Source: Salinarimonas chemoclinalis
GTDB taxonomy: Bacteria; Pseudomonadota; Alphaproteobacteria; Rhizobiales; Beijerinckiaceae
Length of the DNA stretch: 64,000 nt
Assembly (NCBI RefSeq): GCF_041514305.1
Contig: NZ_JBGMWH010000001.1
Coordinates: 744,001-808,000 of the forward strand
Reading direction: 5' to 3'
The translations under genes and the position numbers were made by a program. Each line of letters opens with the position of its first letter. Within the stretch, counting starts at the first letter, position 1. Under the pieces are notes generated by a model, which saw only the letters and a program-made list of their open reading frames with translations, made no database searches and had not been told where the DNA came from. This document shows positions 51,224 to 62,056 of the stretch, in pieces.

Positions 51224-52492
51224 TCAGGCCGTGCGGCGCTCGAGCATCGCGTTGAGGACGACGAGGGCCAGCACCGAGGCGAGCACCATGAACGGCACCG
51301 CGTCGAGCCCGATCGTGTCCGCCAGGAGGCCGCCGAGCGCGGGGAAGATCACCCCGCCGAGCATCGCCGCCGACACCTGGAAGCCGATCGCGTGCGCCGA
51401 GAGCGCGGCGCCGAGCCGCGCGGGAGTGCGCGACATCAGCATCGGGAAGATCGGCGCGCAGGCGAGGCCGAGCAGCACGATGCCGACGAGCCCGACCGGC
51501 GTCGGCGCGAGCGCGAAGGCGGCCGCGCCCAGCGTCATCCCCGCGAGGCCGAGCCGCACGGAGAGATCCTCTCCGAGCCGGTCGGCGACGAGGCCGAAGC
51601 CGACGCGGCCCACGAAGAGCCCGCCCCAGAACAGCCCCGCCATCGTCCCGGCCAGCTCGACCGACAGGCCGCGCCCCTCGCTCAGCACGGTGAAGATCCA
51701 CAGCCCCGCTCCGTACTCCACGCCCACGTAGATGCAGAACATCGCGATCTGCAGGCGCACGACCGGGTGCGCGAGGGCGGCGCGGGTCGTCACCCTGGCG
51801 GGGGCGGCGCGCGCACCGGCCCCGACCGGCCCGCCGGCATCGGCGCGCCAGAGCCCGCGGGTCGACAGGAAGACGAGCGCCATCGCCCCCATGATCAGCG
51901 CGATCGTGCCGTAGCCGAGCCGCCACGAGCCGCCGACGACGAGCGCGCCCGTCATCAGGAAGGGTCCGCAGGCCGCGCCGAAGCCGAAGGCGGCGTGGAG
52001 CCAGGTCATGTGGCGCGCGGAGAAGCGCGCCGCCGCATAGGCGTTGAGGCCGGAATCGATGGCGCCCGAGCCGAGCCCGACGAGCGGCGCGGCGGCCAGG
52101 AAGACCGCGAAGTTCGGCGCGATCGCGGTGCCGACCAGCGCCGCCGCGACGAGGCCGGTCGAGCCCGCGAGCAGCCGTCCGACGCCCACGGCCTCGAGCA
52201 GCCGCCCCGCGAAGAAGGAGGAGACGAAGAAGCCCGCCGCGGTCCCCGCCATGATCAGCCCCAGCCCGCTCTGCGGCAGCGCGAAGGCGTCGCGCACGAA
52301 GGGCCAGGAGACGCCGTGGGCGATGTCCGGCAGCGCGAGCGAGACGAACCCCAGATAGGCGACGACGACGAGGAGCGCGCGCGGAGCCGCGCGGGCGCGG
52401 GCGGGGGAGGGCGAGGCCAAGGGGAGCGCGCCTTTCGATCGCGGGTGCGACCTTCCTACGGGATCGTGGCGTGGTTTGGAAGGCGCGTTCAC
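51224..52492 (-). CDS. MFS transporter
   Basis: The 422-residue protein has about 12 helices after a 38-residue cytoplasmic N-terminus rich in Pro and Arg. The N-terminal half has VAYLGFVSLALPDIAHGVSWPFVRDAF and the intracellular loop VGRLLAGSTG. It resembles sugar or fucose-type carriers in general layout, but I cannot name the substrate. The GTG start at 52492 overlaps the PilZ gene stop, so it is the second gene of a two-gene operon. Confidence 0.85.
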   Translation of the reverse strand: MNAPSKPRHDPVGRSHPRSKGALPLASPSPARARAAPRALLVVVAYLGFVSLALPDIAHGVSWPFVRDAFALPQSGLGLIMAGTAAGFFVSSFFAGRLLEAVGVGRLLAGSTGLVAAALVGTAIAPNFAVFLAAAPLVGLGSGAIDSGLNAYAAARFSARHMTWLHAAFGFGAACGPFLMTGALVVGGSWRLGYGTIALIMGAMALVFLSTRGLWRADAGGPVGAGARAAPARVTTRAALAHPVVRLQIAMFCIYVGVEYGAGLWIFTVLSEGRGLSVELAGTMAGLFWGGLFVGRVGFGLVADRLGEDLSVRLGLAGMTLGAAAFALAPTPVGLVGIVLLGLACAPIFPMLMSRTPARLGAALSAHAIGFQVSAAMLGGVIFPALGGLLADTIGLDAVPFMVLASVLALVVLNAMLERRTA

Positions 52493-53592
52493 CGATCCTC
52501 GGCGAGGCGCACGAGCCGCTCCAGCGCCGGTACGGCGCCGGCGTTGGCGCCGTGGCGCAGGTCGAACGACAGGCGCAGGCTCGCGTCCTCCACCGTGACG
52601 ACGGAGCCCGCGAGGGGCGCGACGTCCGGCAGGCGGAAGGAGAGCGGCTGGCCGGGTGCGAGCGCCATGGGCTCGTCGAGCACGACGCGCGCGCCCGTGA
52701 GCGAGAGATCGCGCACCCGCCCGGAGACCAGTCCCGCCGCCACGCGCACCTCGCAGGGCAGATCCACCGGCACGCGCTCGGTGGCGCGTCGCTCACCTTC
52801 GGGCGGGCGCCGCACGACGGCGAGGAGCCCTTCGGAGAGCGTCCGCACGGCCCGCGCGAGATCCTCCGCCGTCTCGGCGATCCGGCTCGCCGTCGCCTCG
52901 GTCTCGCGGGCGAGGCGGCGCAGCGCCGCGATGTCGCGCGGCCCGGACTCCGGTTGCCCGGTGGCGATGCCCGCGCCGCGCCGCCGCAGGTCGGCGGCGA
53001 GCGCGGCGGTGTCCGCCGAGCGCTCCTCGATCGCGGCCACGAGGCCCTCGATCCCGGCCCAGGCGCCGTCGAGCAGCGCCGCGAGATCCGCCACCCGGCG
53101 CGACGCCTCGGCGAAGCCGCGGGCCGATGCGCCCGCGCGCACCGCGGCGAGGGAGACCGAGAGTGCGGTCGCCGCCACCTCGCCGACGAGGCTCGCGACC
53201 GGCGGCGTCGCGAGATCGAGCGCGGGACGCAGGTCCTCCGGCTCGAGCCCGTCGAGCGCCTCGGCGATGTCCGCCTCCTCGCGCGACAGGCGCCGCGCCG
53301 CGGTGCGCGCGCGCGGCGCGAGCTCGTCGAGCGCATCGGCCTCGCGCCGGATCGCGTAGGCGAGGCGGAACACGGCCTCGCGCGTCTGGGTCGAGACACC
53401 GCCGGCGACCTCCCCCTCGTCGCGGCGCCAGTCGACGGCATGCGCCTGCTCCCCGCGCGACGGCGTGACCTCGCTGTCGTCGAAGACGAGGTCGGGCGAT
53501 CGCGCCGCCTCGGCGGCCGCGCCGGAGAACCCCAACGTCGCGAAGGAGCGGCGCATCTGGGCGAAGCGCCGCCTGACCTGGAAATCGAGCAT
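52489..53592 (-). CDS. PilZ domain protein with long helical N-terminal region
   Basis: The C-terminal domain, from about residue 270 of 367, has the c-di-GMP-binding PilZ pattern: RRATERVPVDLPCEV (RxxxR) and RDLSLTGARV (DxSxxG), and ends at VTVEDASLRLSFDLRHGANAGAVPALERLV. Residues 1-265 are mostly long alanine-, glutamate- and arginine-rich helices, probably a coiled coil that senses or transmits. ATG 53592 is used; a GTG at 53601 is possible. It shares an operon with the MFS gene. A c-di-GMP response is inferred from the motifs. Confidence 0.82.
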   Translation of the reverse strand: MLDFQVRRRFAQMRRSFATLGFSGAAAEAARSPDLVFDDSEVTPSRGEQAHAVDWRRDEGEVAGGVSTQTREAVFRLAYAIRREADALDELAPRARTAARRLSREEADIAEALDGLEPEDLRPALDLATPPVASLVGEVAATALSVSLAAVRAGASARGFAEASRRVADLAALLDGAWAGIEGLVAAIEERSADTAALAADLRRRGAGIATGQPESGPRDIAALRRLARETEATASRIAETAEDLARAVRTLSEGLLAVVRRPPEGERRATERVPVDLPCEVRVAAGLVSGRVRDLSLTGARVVLDEPMALAPGQPLSFRLPDVAPLAGSVVTVEDASLRLSFDLRHGANAGAVPALERLVRLAEDR

Positions 53593-53874
53593 GGTGCGCA
53601 CTTGGGTGGTTTCGCGGTGTCAGCATAAGCCCGCGCCGGTTCCGGAATCCTGAATCGATCACGACCATAATGTTCGAAACGTGCAGCCGATCGGCAATGC
53701 ACGGCACACGGGAGTGACGCGACAGGCCGCCGGTGGAGACCGGAGGCGTCCAGGCCCGTACCCCGGGCGCGGATGCCCATGCCGCGGGAGAGCGTACCGA
53801 TCGCGACGGCGGTTGACACGGGGCGATCCGGCGCCACCCTCTCGGCACCAGAGAACGAGGAACGGAGCACCGCG

Positions 53875-56160
53875 ATGCGCCCCATGAAATTCGGCGTCGG
53901 CCAGGCGGCGCGTCGCGTCGAGGACGTCCGCTTCGTCACCGGAGCGGGAACCTACACCGACGATCTCGCGCCCGACGGGGTGCTCCACGCCGTGATGGTG
54001 CGCAGCCCCCACGCCCATGCGCGGCTCGCGGTGGGCGATCTCGCGGAGGTCCGCGCCATGCCGGGCGTGCGCCTCGTCCTGGCCGCGTCCGACGTCGCGG
54101 ACCTGAAGGCGCTGCCCTGCCTCGCGCCCGCACGCAACTCGGACGGAAGCCGCATGGCGACACCGCCCTATCCGATCGTCGCGTCGGACCGGGTGCGGCA
54201 CGTCGGCGACGTCGTGGGCGTCGTCGTGGCCGAGACGCTCGCACAGGCCCGCGAGGCGGCGGACGCCTTCCCGGCGGACTACGAGCCCCTCGACGCCGCC
54301 GTCGGCATCGCCGGCGCCGAGCGGGAGGGTGCGCCCCTCGTCTGGCCCGACCTCGGCACGAACCTCGCGTTCGATTCGAGCGTGGGCGACGCCGATTCGA
54401 CGCAGGCCGCCTTCGCCGCGGCCGCGCGGGTCGTCTCGCTCGCGCTCGTCAACAACCGCCTCGTGACGAACTACGTCGAGCCGCGCGCCTGCCTCGCCGA
54501 GATCGATCGCGTGAGCGGGCGCATCACGCTGACGCTGGGCTCGCAGGGCAGCCATCTCGTGCGCGACGTCGTCGCCGGCATCCTCGGGCGCGAGCCGGCG
54601 ACGCTGCGGGTGGTCACGCCCGACGTCGGCGGGGGCTTCGGGACCAAGATGTTCGTCTTCCGCGAGTATCCCCTGTGCGCGCGCGCCGCCGAGCGGCTCG
54701 GAGCGCCGGTGAAGTGGGCGGCGGACCGCACCGAGCACTTCGTCGGCGACGCCCAGGGGCGCGACAACCGGACCCTCGCCGAGATGGCGCTCGACGAGGA
54801 GGGCCGCTTCCTCGCCATGCGGGTGACGATCGATGCGGATCTCGGCGCCTATCTCTCCCAGTTCGCGCCCTTCATCCCCACCGGCGGCGCCTCGATGACG
54901 CCGGGCGTCTACGACATCCCCGCCGTGCACGCGCGCATCCGCGGCTGGTACACCAACACGCTCCCCGTCGATGCCTATCGGGGCGCCGGGCGGCCGGAGG
55001 CGGCCTACGTGATCGAGCGCCTCGTCGACCACGTCGCGCGCGAGATCGGCGCCGCGCCCGACGCCCTGCGCGCGAAGAACTTCGTCACGCCCGACCGGAT
55101 GCCCTACCGCACGGCGACGGGGCGCACCTACGACAGCGGTGAGTTCGAGGGCCACATGCGCAGGGCCATGGAACTCGCCGGCTGGGACGGCTTCGAGGCG
55201 CGCGCCTCGGACGCCCGCGTTCGGGAGCGCATCCGCGGCATCGGCATGGCGAGCTACATCGAGGCCTGCGCCGGCGGCGGGCCGGAGGAGGCGACCGTGC
55301 GCATCGAGCCCGACGGTGGCGCGGTCGTGACGATCGGCACGCAGTCGAGCGGGCAGGGGCACGCGACCGCCTACGCCCAGCTCGTCTCGCAACACCTCGA
55401 CCTGCCGCTCGAGCGCATCCGCGTCCGCCAGGGCGACACCCATGAGATCGCGACGGGCGGCGGCACCGGCGGCTCGCGCTCGATCCCGATCGGCGGGGCG
55501 GCCGTCGCGGGGGCGTCCGAGCAGGTGGCGAGCTGGCTCGTGGCGCTCGCCTCCGACGCGCTCGAGGCCGCCGCCGCGGATCTCGAGATCGCCGAGGGGG
55601 CCGTGCGCATCGCCGGCACCGATCGAGCAATCGGCTTCGCCGACCTCGCGGCGCGGGCGGGCGAGCCGATCGCCGCCTCGCACGCCTGGAAGCCGCCCGC
55701 GGCGACCTATCCCAACGGCACGCACGTCTGCGAGGTCGAGATCGACCCCGAGACGGGGACGGTCGAGGTCGTCGGCTATGTGGTCGTCGACGACTTCGGC
55801 GTGACGCTCAACCCGCTCCTCCTCGCCGGGCAGGTGCACGGCGGCGTCGTGCAGGGCATCGGCCAGGCGCTACACGAGCGCGTCGTCTACGACGCGGGCG
55901 GCCAGCTCGTCACCGCCTCGCTGATGGATTATCGGCTCCCGCGCGCGGCGGACGTGCCGAGTTTCGTCTTCGAGACGCGCAACGTGCCCTGCGCCACGAA
56001 CATCCTCGGCATCAAGGGCGCCGGCGAGGCGGGGACGATCGGCGCCGCGCCGGCCACGATGAACGCCGTCGTCGACGCGCTCCACCGCGCCTGCGGCATC
56101 GGACACCTCGACATGCCGGCGACGCCGCAGGCCGTGTTCGCGGCGATCCGCGGGGCCTGA
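53875..56160 (+). CDS. Molybdenum hydroxylase large subunit, CoxL-like type II
   Basis: The 761-residue protein belongs to the xanthine dehydrogenase/aldehyde oxidase molybdopterin subunits. It has DVGGGFGTK at 250-258, AYRGAGRPEA at 367-376 and the catalytic glutamate E718 in KGAGEAGTIGAAPA. The loop is AYRGAGR, not AYRCSFR, so it is a type II CoxL-like protein rather than CO dehydrogenase. It probably oxidises an aldehyde or N-heterocycle. The ATG at 53875 follows ACGGAG. The usual small FeS (CoxS) and FAD (CoxM) subunits are not beside it. Confidence 0.9.
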   Translation: MRPMKFGVGQAARRVEDVRFVTGAGTYTDDLAPDGVLHAVMVRSPHAHARLAVGDLAEVRAMPGVRLVLAASDVADLKALPCLAPARNSDGSRMATPPYPIVASDRVRHVGDVVGVVVAETLAQAREAADAFPADYEPLDAAVGIAGAEREGAPLVWPDLGTNLAFDSSVGDADSTQAAFAAAARVVSLALVNNRLVTNYVEPRACLAEIDRVSGRITLTLGSQGSHLVRDVVAGILGREPATLRVVTPDVGGGFGTKMFVFREYPLCARAAERLGAPVKWAADRTEHFVGDAQGRDNRTLAEMALDEEGRFLAMRVTIDADLGAYLSQFAPFIPTGGASMTPGVYDIPAVHARIRGWYTNTLPVDAYRGAGRPEAAYVIERLVDHVAREIGAAPDALRAKNFVTPDRMPYRTATGRTYDSGEFEGHMRRAMELAGWDGFEARASDARVRERIRGIGMASYIEACAGGGPEEATVRIEPDGGAVVTIGTQSSGQGHATAYAQLVSQHLDLPLERIRVRQGDTHEIATGGGTGGSRSIPIGGAAVAGASEQVASWLVALASDALEAAAADLEIAEGAVRIAGTDRAIGFADLAARAGEPIAASHAWKPPAATYPNGTHVCEVEIDPETGTVEVVGYVVVDDFGVTLNPLLLAGQVHGGVVQGIGQALHERVVYDAGGQLVTASLMDYRLPRAADVPSFVFETRNVPCATNILGIKGAGEAGTIGAAPATMNAVVDALHRACGIGHLDMPATPQAVFAAIRGA

Positions 56161-56169
56161 GCGCATCCG

Positions 56170-56187
56170 GAGCACCTCCCGGTGCTC
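56170..56187. terminator. Hairpin between the coxL-like gene and parE
   Basis: GAGCACC-TCCC-GGTGCTC is a perfect 7-base stem with a 4-base loop, ten bases after the coxL-like stop and between converging genes. It lacks a T-run but is well placed. Confidence 0.5.
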
Positions 56188-56235
56188 GACGGGCCCGGAT
56201 CACGGGTCCCACCCGGGAGGACGCGGCGCGGTGCG

Positions 56236-58317
<2,082 letters not shown>

Positions 58318-58376
58318 GAAGCCGCCCGTCTCCGCCGCTCGAATCGGTCCACGCGCGCGGATGCGCGCCACCTGCC

Positions 58377-58405
58377 TCTATAGGAGAACAAAAGACCAAC
58401 TGCAA
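58377..58405 (-). promoter_or_regulatory. Sigma-70 promoter for parE
   Basis: On the minus strand TTGCAG (58405-58400), a 17-base spacer and TATAGA (58382-58377) match the consensus at 4 and 5 of 6. This is among the best promoters in the window. Transcription would start near 58370, and the region is divergent from the sufE-like gene. Confidence 0.6.
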
Positions 58406-58515
58406 AACCGAACCGGTCCGCGGGCGCGGCCGCCCGCACTTCTCCACAGGCCGCGGCGCCACGAGACCCGATCGAGCCCCTTGCCTCCCGACGCCCCCGG
58501 ACCGATGTAGGGTGC

Positions 58516-58944
58516 ATGCTGCCGAAATTCGACGAGATCGTCGCGAACCTCGAGTTCCTCGACGATTGGGAAGAACGCTACCGCTACGTGATCGAGCTCG
58601 GGCGCCTGATGCCCGAACTCCCCGAGGACGCGCACACGGAAGCCAACCGCGTGCACGGCTGCGCGAGTCAGGTCTGGCTCGAGACCGTGCGCGAGGACGG
58701 CGGTGCGGGCGATCCCGTGCTCGTGTTCCGCGGGGATTCCGACGCGCACATCGTGCGTGGCCTCGTGGCGCTGCTCGTGGCGCTCTATTCCGGCAAGCCG
58801 GCCTCCGAGATCTCGACGACGGACGCCGTGGAGATCTTCGATCGGCTGGGCCTGCGCGAGCACCTCACGCCCCAGCGCTCCAACGGCGTGCGCGCCATGG
58901 TCGAGCGCATCCGCCGCGACGCGATCGCGGCGACGGTGGGGTGA
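58516..58944 (+). CDS. sufE: SufE family sulfur acceptor protein
   Basis: SufE accepts sulfur from the cysteine desulfurase SufS on a reactive cysteine. The 142-residue protein has the active-site C49 in RVHGCASQVWL, the exact family motif, and the preceding region FDEIVANLEFLDDWEERYRYVIELGR. The ATG at 58516 follows an AGGG site. No other suf gene is nearby; stand-alone sufE genes are common in this group. A GTCATCCCGG-type palindrome follows. Confidence 0.92.
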   Translation: MLPKFDEIVANLEFLDDWEERYRYVIELGRLMPELPEDAHTEANRVHGCASQVWLETVREDGGAGDPVLVFRGDSDAHIVRGLVALLVALYSGKPASEISTTDAVEIFDRLGLREHLTPQRSNGVRAMVERIRRDAIAATVG

Positions 58945-58950
58945 GGGGCG

Positions 58951-59141
58951 CTGTCATCCCGGATGCCGAGGGCGGTCCGGGACCCAGAACCTCCGGAGCC
59001 TCGAAGAGCGGCGTGCACACGCCGCGGCGCTCGACGCCTCCTTCGGCGTTTGGTGGACGCGCGCGCTTTCGCGCACGCTCGCCGGACACCTGTGGATCTG
59101 GGCCCCGGGCCCACTTCGCGACCCGGGGTTCGGGATGACAG
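58951..59141. repeat. GTCATCCCGG-type intergenic palindrome (family D)
   Basis: CTGTCATCCCG (58951-58961) and CGGGATGACAG (59131-59141) are perfect inverted ends of a 191-base element. Inside are GGGACCCAGA and TCTGGGCCCCGG-like halves, giving a long hairpin. GTCATCCCGG / GGGATGAC elements are widespread, multicopy repeats in alphaproteobacterial intergenic regions. It lies between the converging sufE-like and thyA genes. Confidence 0.8.
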
Positions 59142-59143
59142 CC

Positions 59144-59938
59144 TCAAACGGCGATCGGCGCCCTGATGGCCGGGTGCGGGTCGTAGTCCTCGACCGCGAT
59201 GTCCTCGAAGCGGAAGGCGAAGAGGTCGGTCACGTTCGGGTTCAGGACGAGGCGGGGGAGGGGGCGTGGGGCGCGCGCGAGCTGCTCCTTCGCCTGCTCC
59301 AGGTGATTCAGGTAGAGGTGCGCATCGCCCAGCGTATGCACGAAGTCGCCCACGCCGAATCCCGTCGCCCGCGCGATCATGTGGGTGAGGAGCGCGTAGC
59401 TCGCGATGTTGAAGGGCACGCCCAGGAACACGTCCGCCGAGCGCTGGTAGAGCTGGCAGGAGAGCCGCCCCTGCGCGACGTAGAACTGGAACAGGCAGTG
59501 GCAGGGCGCGAGCGCCATGCGGTCGAGATCCGCGGGATTCCAGGCGGAGACGACGAGGCGGCGCGAATCGGGGTTGCGGCGGATCTCGTCGACGACCCAG
59601 GCGATCTGGTCGATGGTGCGGCCGTCGGGCGCCTCCCACGAGCGCCACTGCTTGCCGTAGACCGGCCCGAGCTCGCCGTCGGCGTCCGCCCACTCGTCCC
59701 AGATGGTGACGCCGTTCTCCTGGAGCGTGCGCACGTTGGTGTCGCCGGCGAGGAACCAGAGCAGCTCGTGCACGATCGAGCGGACGTGCAGCTTCTTCGT
59801 CGTGACGAGCGGGAAGCCCGCGGCGAGGTCGAAACGCATCTGATGCCCGAACACCGACCGCGTCCCGGTCCCCGTGCGATCGGACTTCTCGACGCCGTCG
59901 TCGAGGATGCGCTGGAGGAGGGCGTGGTACTGGTGCAT
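59144..59938 (-). CDS. thyA: Thymidylate synthase
   Basis: ThyA methylates dUMP to dTMP with methylenetetrahydrofolate. The 264-residue length equals the E. coli enzyme. Nucleophile C146 is in LAPCHCLFQFYV, the folate and phosphate site has RSADVFLGVPFNIASYALLTHM, and DRTGTGTRSVFG is in the N-terminal part. The ATG at 59938 is chosen over an ORF start at 60097, whose extra 53 residues are unlike any ThyA. It diverges from the GlcG-like gene. Confidence 0.96.
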   Translation of the reverse strand: MHQYHALLQRILDDGVEKSDRTGTGTRSVFGHQMRFDLAAGFPLVTTKKLHVRSIVHELLWFLAGDTNVRTLQENGVTIWDEWADADGELGPVYGKQWRSWEAPDGRTIDQIAWVVDEIRRNPDSRRLVVSAWNPADLDRMALAPCHCLFQFYVAQGRLSCQLYQRSADVFLGVPFNIASYALLTHMIARATGFGVGDFVHTLGDAHLYLNHLEQAKEQLARAPRPLPRLVLNPNVTDLFAFRFEDIAVEDYDPHPAIRAPIAV

Positions 59939-60189
59939 GGGGCGGGCTCCTGGGGAGGGGGAGCTTACATGCGCCGTTCCCCTGTCGCATCCGGCCGGTT
60001 CGTGTTTCCCACAGGGCGCGATGTCGAAGAGGCCCGACGGGCCTCCGATCGACCATGCCGAACGCGAGGAATGCGGGTCTCCCCTTCGAGAAGGCACCTT
60101 TGCCGGCGCGAGCCCTTCGCGCTCGGGGCGCGATGGCCTATGGCTGGCCGCGACAGGTATTCCGTGAACCCGCCGAGGAGACCGACATC

Positions 60190-60624
60190 ATGGCCGACAT
60201 CACCCGCGCCCAGGCGCGCACCATCGTCGAAACCGCGCTGGCCATGGGCCGCGAGCGCGGCTTCAAGCCGCTGGCCATCGCCGTCTACGACGCCCGCGGC
60301 GCGCTCAAGGCCTTCGAGGCCGAGGACGGCACCTCCCTCAAGCGCGGCGAGATCGCCATGGGCAAGGCCTTCGCGGCGGTGGCGCTCGGGGTGCCGTCCC
60401 GCACCATCAACGCGATGGCGCTCGAGCGCCCGCACTTCGTCGGAGCGCTCGGCGGGGTCGTCGGCGGGCCGTTCGTGCCGGTGCCGGGCGGTGTGCTCGT
60501 GAAGGCGAGCGGCGGGTCGCTCGTCGGCGCCGTGGGCATCTCCGGCGACACGTCCGACAACGACGAGGCGGCCGCCGTCGCCGGCATCGCCGCAGCCGGG
60601 CTCGAGGGCGTCACCGGCGCCTGA
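60190..60624 (+). CDS. GlcG/HbpS family haem-binding-like protein
   Basis: The 144-residue protein has the GlcG/HbpS fold: TRAQARTIVETALAMGRERGFKPLAIAVYDARG then the central GKAFAAVALGVPSRTIN helix and the glycine-rich VPGGVLVKASGGSLVGAVGISG core near the end. Members bind haem or assist glycolate oxidation, and the role of this one is unknown. The ATG at 60190 has GAGGAG 9 bases upstream, better than the earlier ATG at 60055. Confidence 0.85.
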   Translation: MADITRAQARTIVETALAMGRERGFKPLAIAVYDARGALKAFEAEDGTSLKRGEIAMGKAFAAVALGVPSRTINAMALERPHFVGALGGVVGGPFVPVPGGVLVKASGGSLVGAVGISGDTSDNDEAAAVAGIAAAGLEGVTGA

Positions 60625-60645
60625 GCCACGGCGCCGAACGGCGGA

Positions 60646-61164
60646 TCAGTTCTCGATCACGAAGACGCCGCGGGCTGGATCGGCGGCGCCCGGGCCGGCG
60701 CACGTGAAGGCGTGCTCGCCCGGTTCGTCCGTCTCGAACACGATCTGGCCGATCGCGCCGGGCGCGACGATCCAGGCTCCCGCCGCCTCGTCGTACGTCG
60801 TGTCGACGGTGCTCGCGATCGCCGTATCGTGGACGAGCGTCGGCGCGGCGAATGCGCCGTCCGTCTCCGTCCCGTTGACGATCTGAAGCGTCAGGGCGGT
60901 GTCGGCCGGGAGCGGTGCACGGTCCGGCCGGCAGACGATCCGGCCGTCTTCCATGGTCATCGCGATCTCGACGGCGACGGGCCGGGCCGGGTCGGCGAGC
61001 GGCACCTCGGCGCTCGCCGCGCCGGGCTGGGTCTGCGCGTGAGCCGGCGAGGCCGCCGCGACGCATGCGAAGGCGAAGGCGCTCAGGAGCGCGCCGCGCA
61101 CGCGCATCGGCGGGAGGCGGGTCGCCGCGCCGGCGGGGCGATGGACTTCTGTCGACGATGTCAT
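60646..61164 (-). CDS. Secreted cupredoxin-like protein
   Basis: The 172-residue protein has a signal peptide (core ALLSAFAFACVAAASPAHA, about 27-43) after an unusually long N-terminal region. A GGGAG site sits 9 bases before ATG 61164, supporting that start; ATG 61107 would give a shorter peptide. The mature domain is beta-rich, with VFETDEPGEHAFTCAG near the C-terminus, like a cupredoxin loop. However, the usual second histidine and methionine after the cysteine are missing, so copper binding is doubtful. I cannot assign a function. Confidence 0.65.
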   Translation of the reverse strand: MTSSTEVHRPAGAATRLPPMRVRGALLSAFAFACVAAASPAHAQTQPGAASAEVPLADPARPVAVEIAMTMEDGRIVCRPDRAPLPADTALTLQIVNGTETDGAFAAPTLVHDTAIASTVDTTYDEAAGAWIVAPGAIGQIVFETDEPGEHAFTCAGPGAADPARGVFVIEN

Positions 61165-61320
61165 GGGCCGAACTCCCTGAATGCGCCCGTATCGAGCACG
61201 AGGACGAACGCGGGCCTGCCGCGCGGCGTTCCGGGAGGCGGGTGGGGGAACGGCGGGCGCGTCGGCGCCGTTGGCCTCCCGTCGCGGATCCTCCCGCGAC
61301 GGACCCCATGGAGGAGAGCC

Positions 61321-61626
61321 GTGAGCCTGCGAGACACGCCCCGCTTCCCGACCGTCGTCGTCGCCGGCCTCGTCCTGGCGGCCATGACGCTTTCCGCGCG
61401 CGCCGACGATCCGCCGCGGGAGGACGCCGTCCTCGACGCGATGCCGTTCTTCACCGGGACGATCGGCGCCGCCGACGGCGGGGAGGGGGCGCTGGACAGG
61501 CCGAACCTCGGCGATCGGCCGACGCCGGCGGAGGCGCGTCGGCGCGGCGAGGCCGACGAGACGCTGATGCGTCCGCGCGGCGGCTCGGCGACGGGGGGCG
61601 AGCCCGACTTTCCGCTGGAGCGCTGA
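61321..61626 (+). CDS. Small secreted protein of unknown function
   Basis: The frame from GTG 61321 gives 101 residues. The N-terminus is a signal peptide (FPTVVVAGLVLAAMTLSARA, about 9-28). The remaining 73 residues are rich in Asp, Glu, Gly and Pro and probably disordered. GAGGAG lies 4 bases before the start. No family is recognised. It is divergent from the cupredoxin-like gene, and both may be envelope proteins. Confidence 0.6.
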   Translation: MSLRDTPRFPTVVVAGLVLAAMTLSARADDPPREDAVLDAMPFFTGTIGAADGGEGALDRPNLGDRPTPAEARRRGEADETLMRPRGGSATGGEPDFPLER

Positions 61627-62056
61627 GGCCGCCCCCGACCCGAGGCGGAGCCGGCCCGCTTCCGGAGCCCTTCGCGCACCGGCGCAAGGTGGATTGTGCC
61701 GGAAATCGCTCGTCTCGCGCATCGACGGTAGAGACGCGCGGCGCCTCGTTTGTTAGATAGACCGCGAAGACGTGCCACCGCGTTCGGAATCGCGGCGAGC
61801 GCGCGGCTTTTTGCGAGCCGGCGTCTTTACAAGGCCCAGGTTTTTGGGCACTCTGGCGTGCGAGGGCGGAAGTAAACCGCCTCGTCGACCGCTTTATAAG
61901 CAATTCTATGCGATACGCCAGAAGAGCCAAGAGACCGGTCTGAGGGGTGCATGTTTTCGGACCGGCTCGCTGCGCCTCGTCGCGATCAGCTCCGGTCCCG
62001 AGACACACGTGTGGGCGTTCAACGTCAGCTGCAAGAGCGCGAGAGCGAGAGAATAC
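61627..62056 (+). other. Long leader and promoter region of the cold-shock gene
   Basis: This 430-base gap has no convincing gene. The stretch from about 61740 to 61925 is noticeably less GC-rich than the rest of the window, with AT-rich patches such as TTTATAAGCAATTCTATG (61893-61910) containing a TATAAG -10-like box, and CCCAGGTTTTTGGGCA (61836-61851), a short imperfect hairpin. A long, structured leader is typical of cold-shock genes, where it controls mRNA stability and translation. The exact transcription start cannot be read. Confidence 0.4.

Noticed and set aside
53813..53840. TTGACA box upstream of the coxL-like gene as a promoter
   Set aside because: No AT-containing -10 box exists at 16-18 bases; the downstream sequence is CACCCTCTC.
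53659..55839. A 726-residue minus-strand frame opposite the CoxL-like gene
   Set aside because: Its composition is a mirror of the CoxL codons, and there is no family motif or start signal.
60712..61320. Forward open frame opposite the cupredoxin-like gene
   Set aside because: It is antisense to a gene with a signal peptide and ribosome site, and only its last third, from GTG 61321, has a protein-like start.
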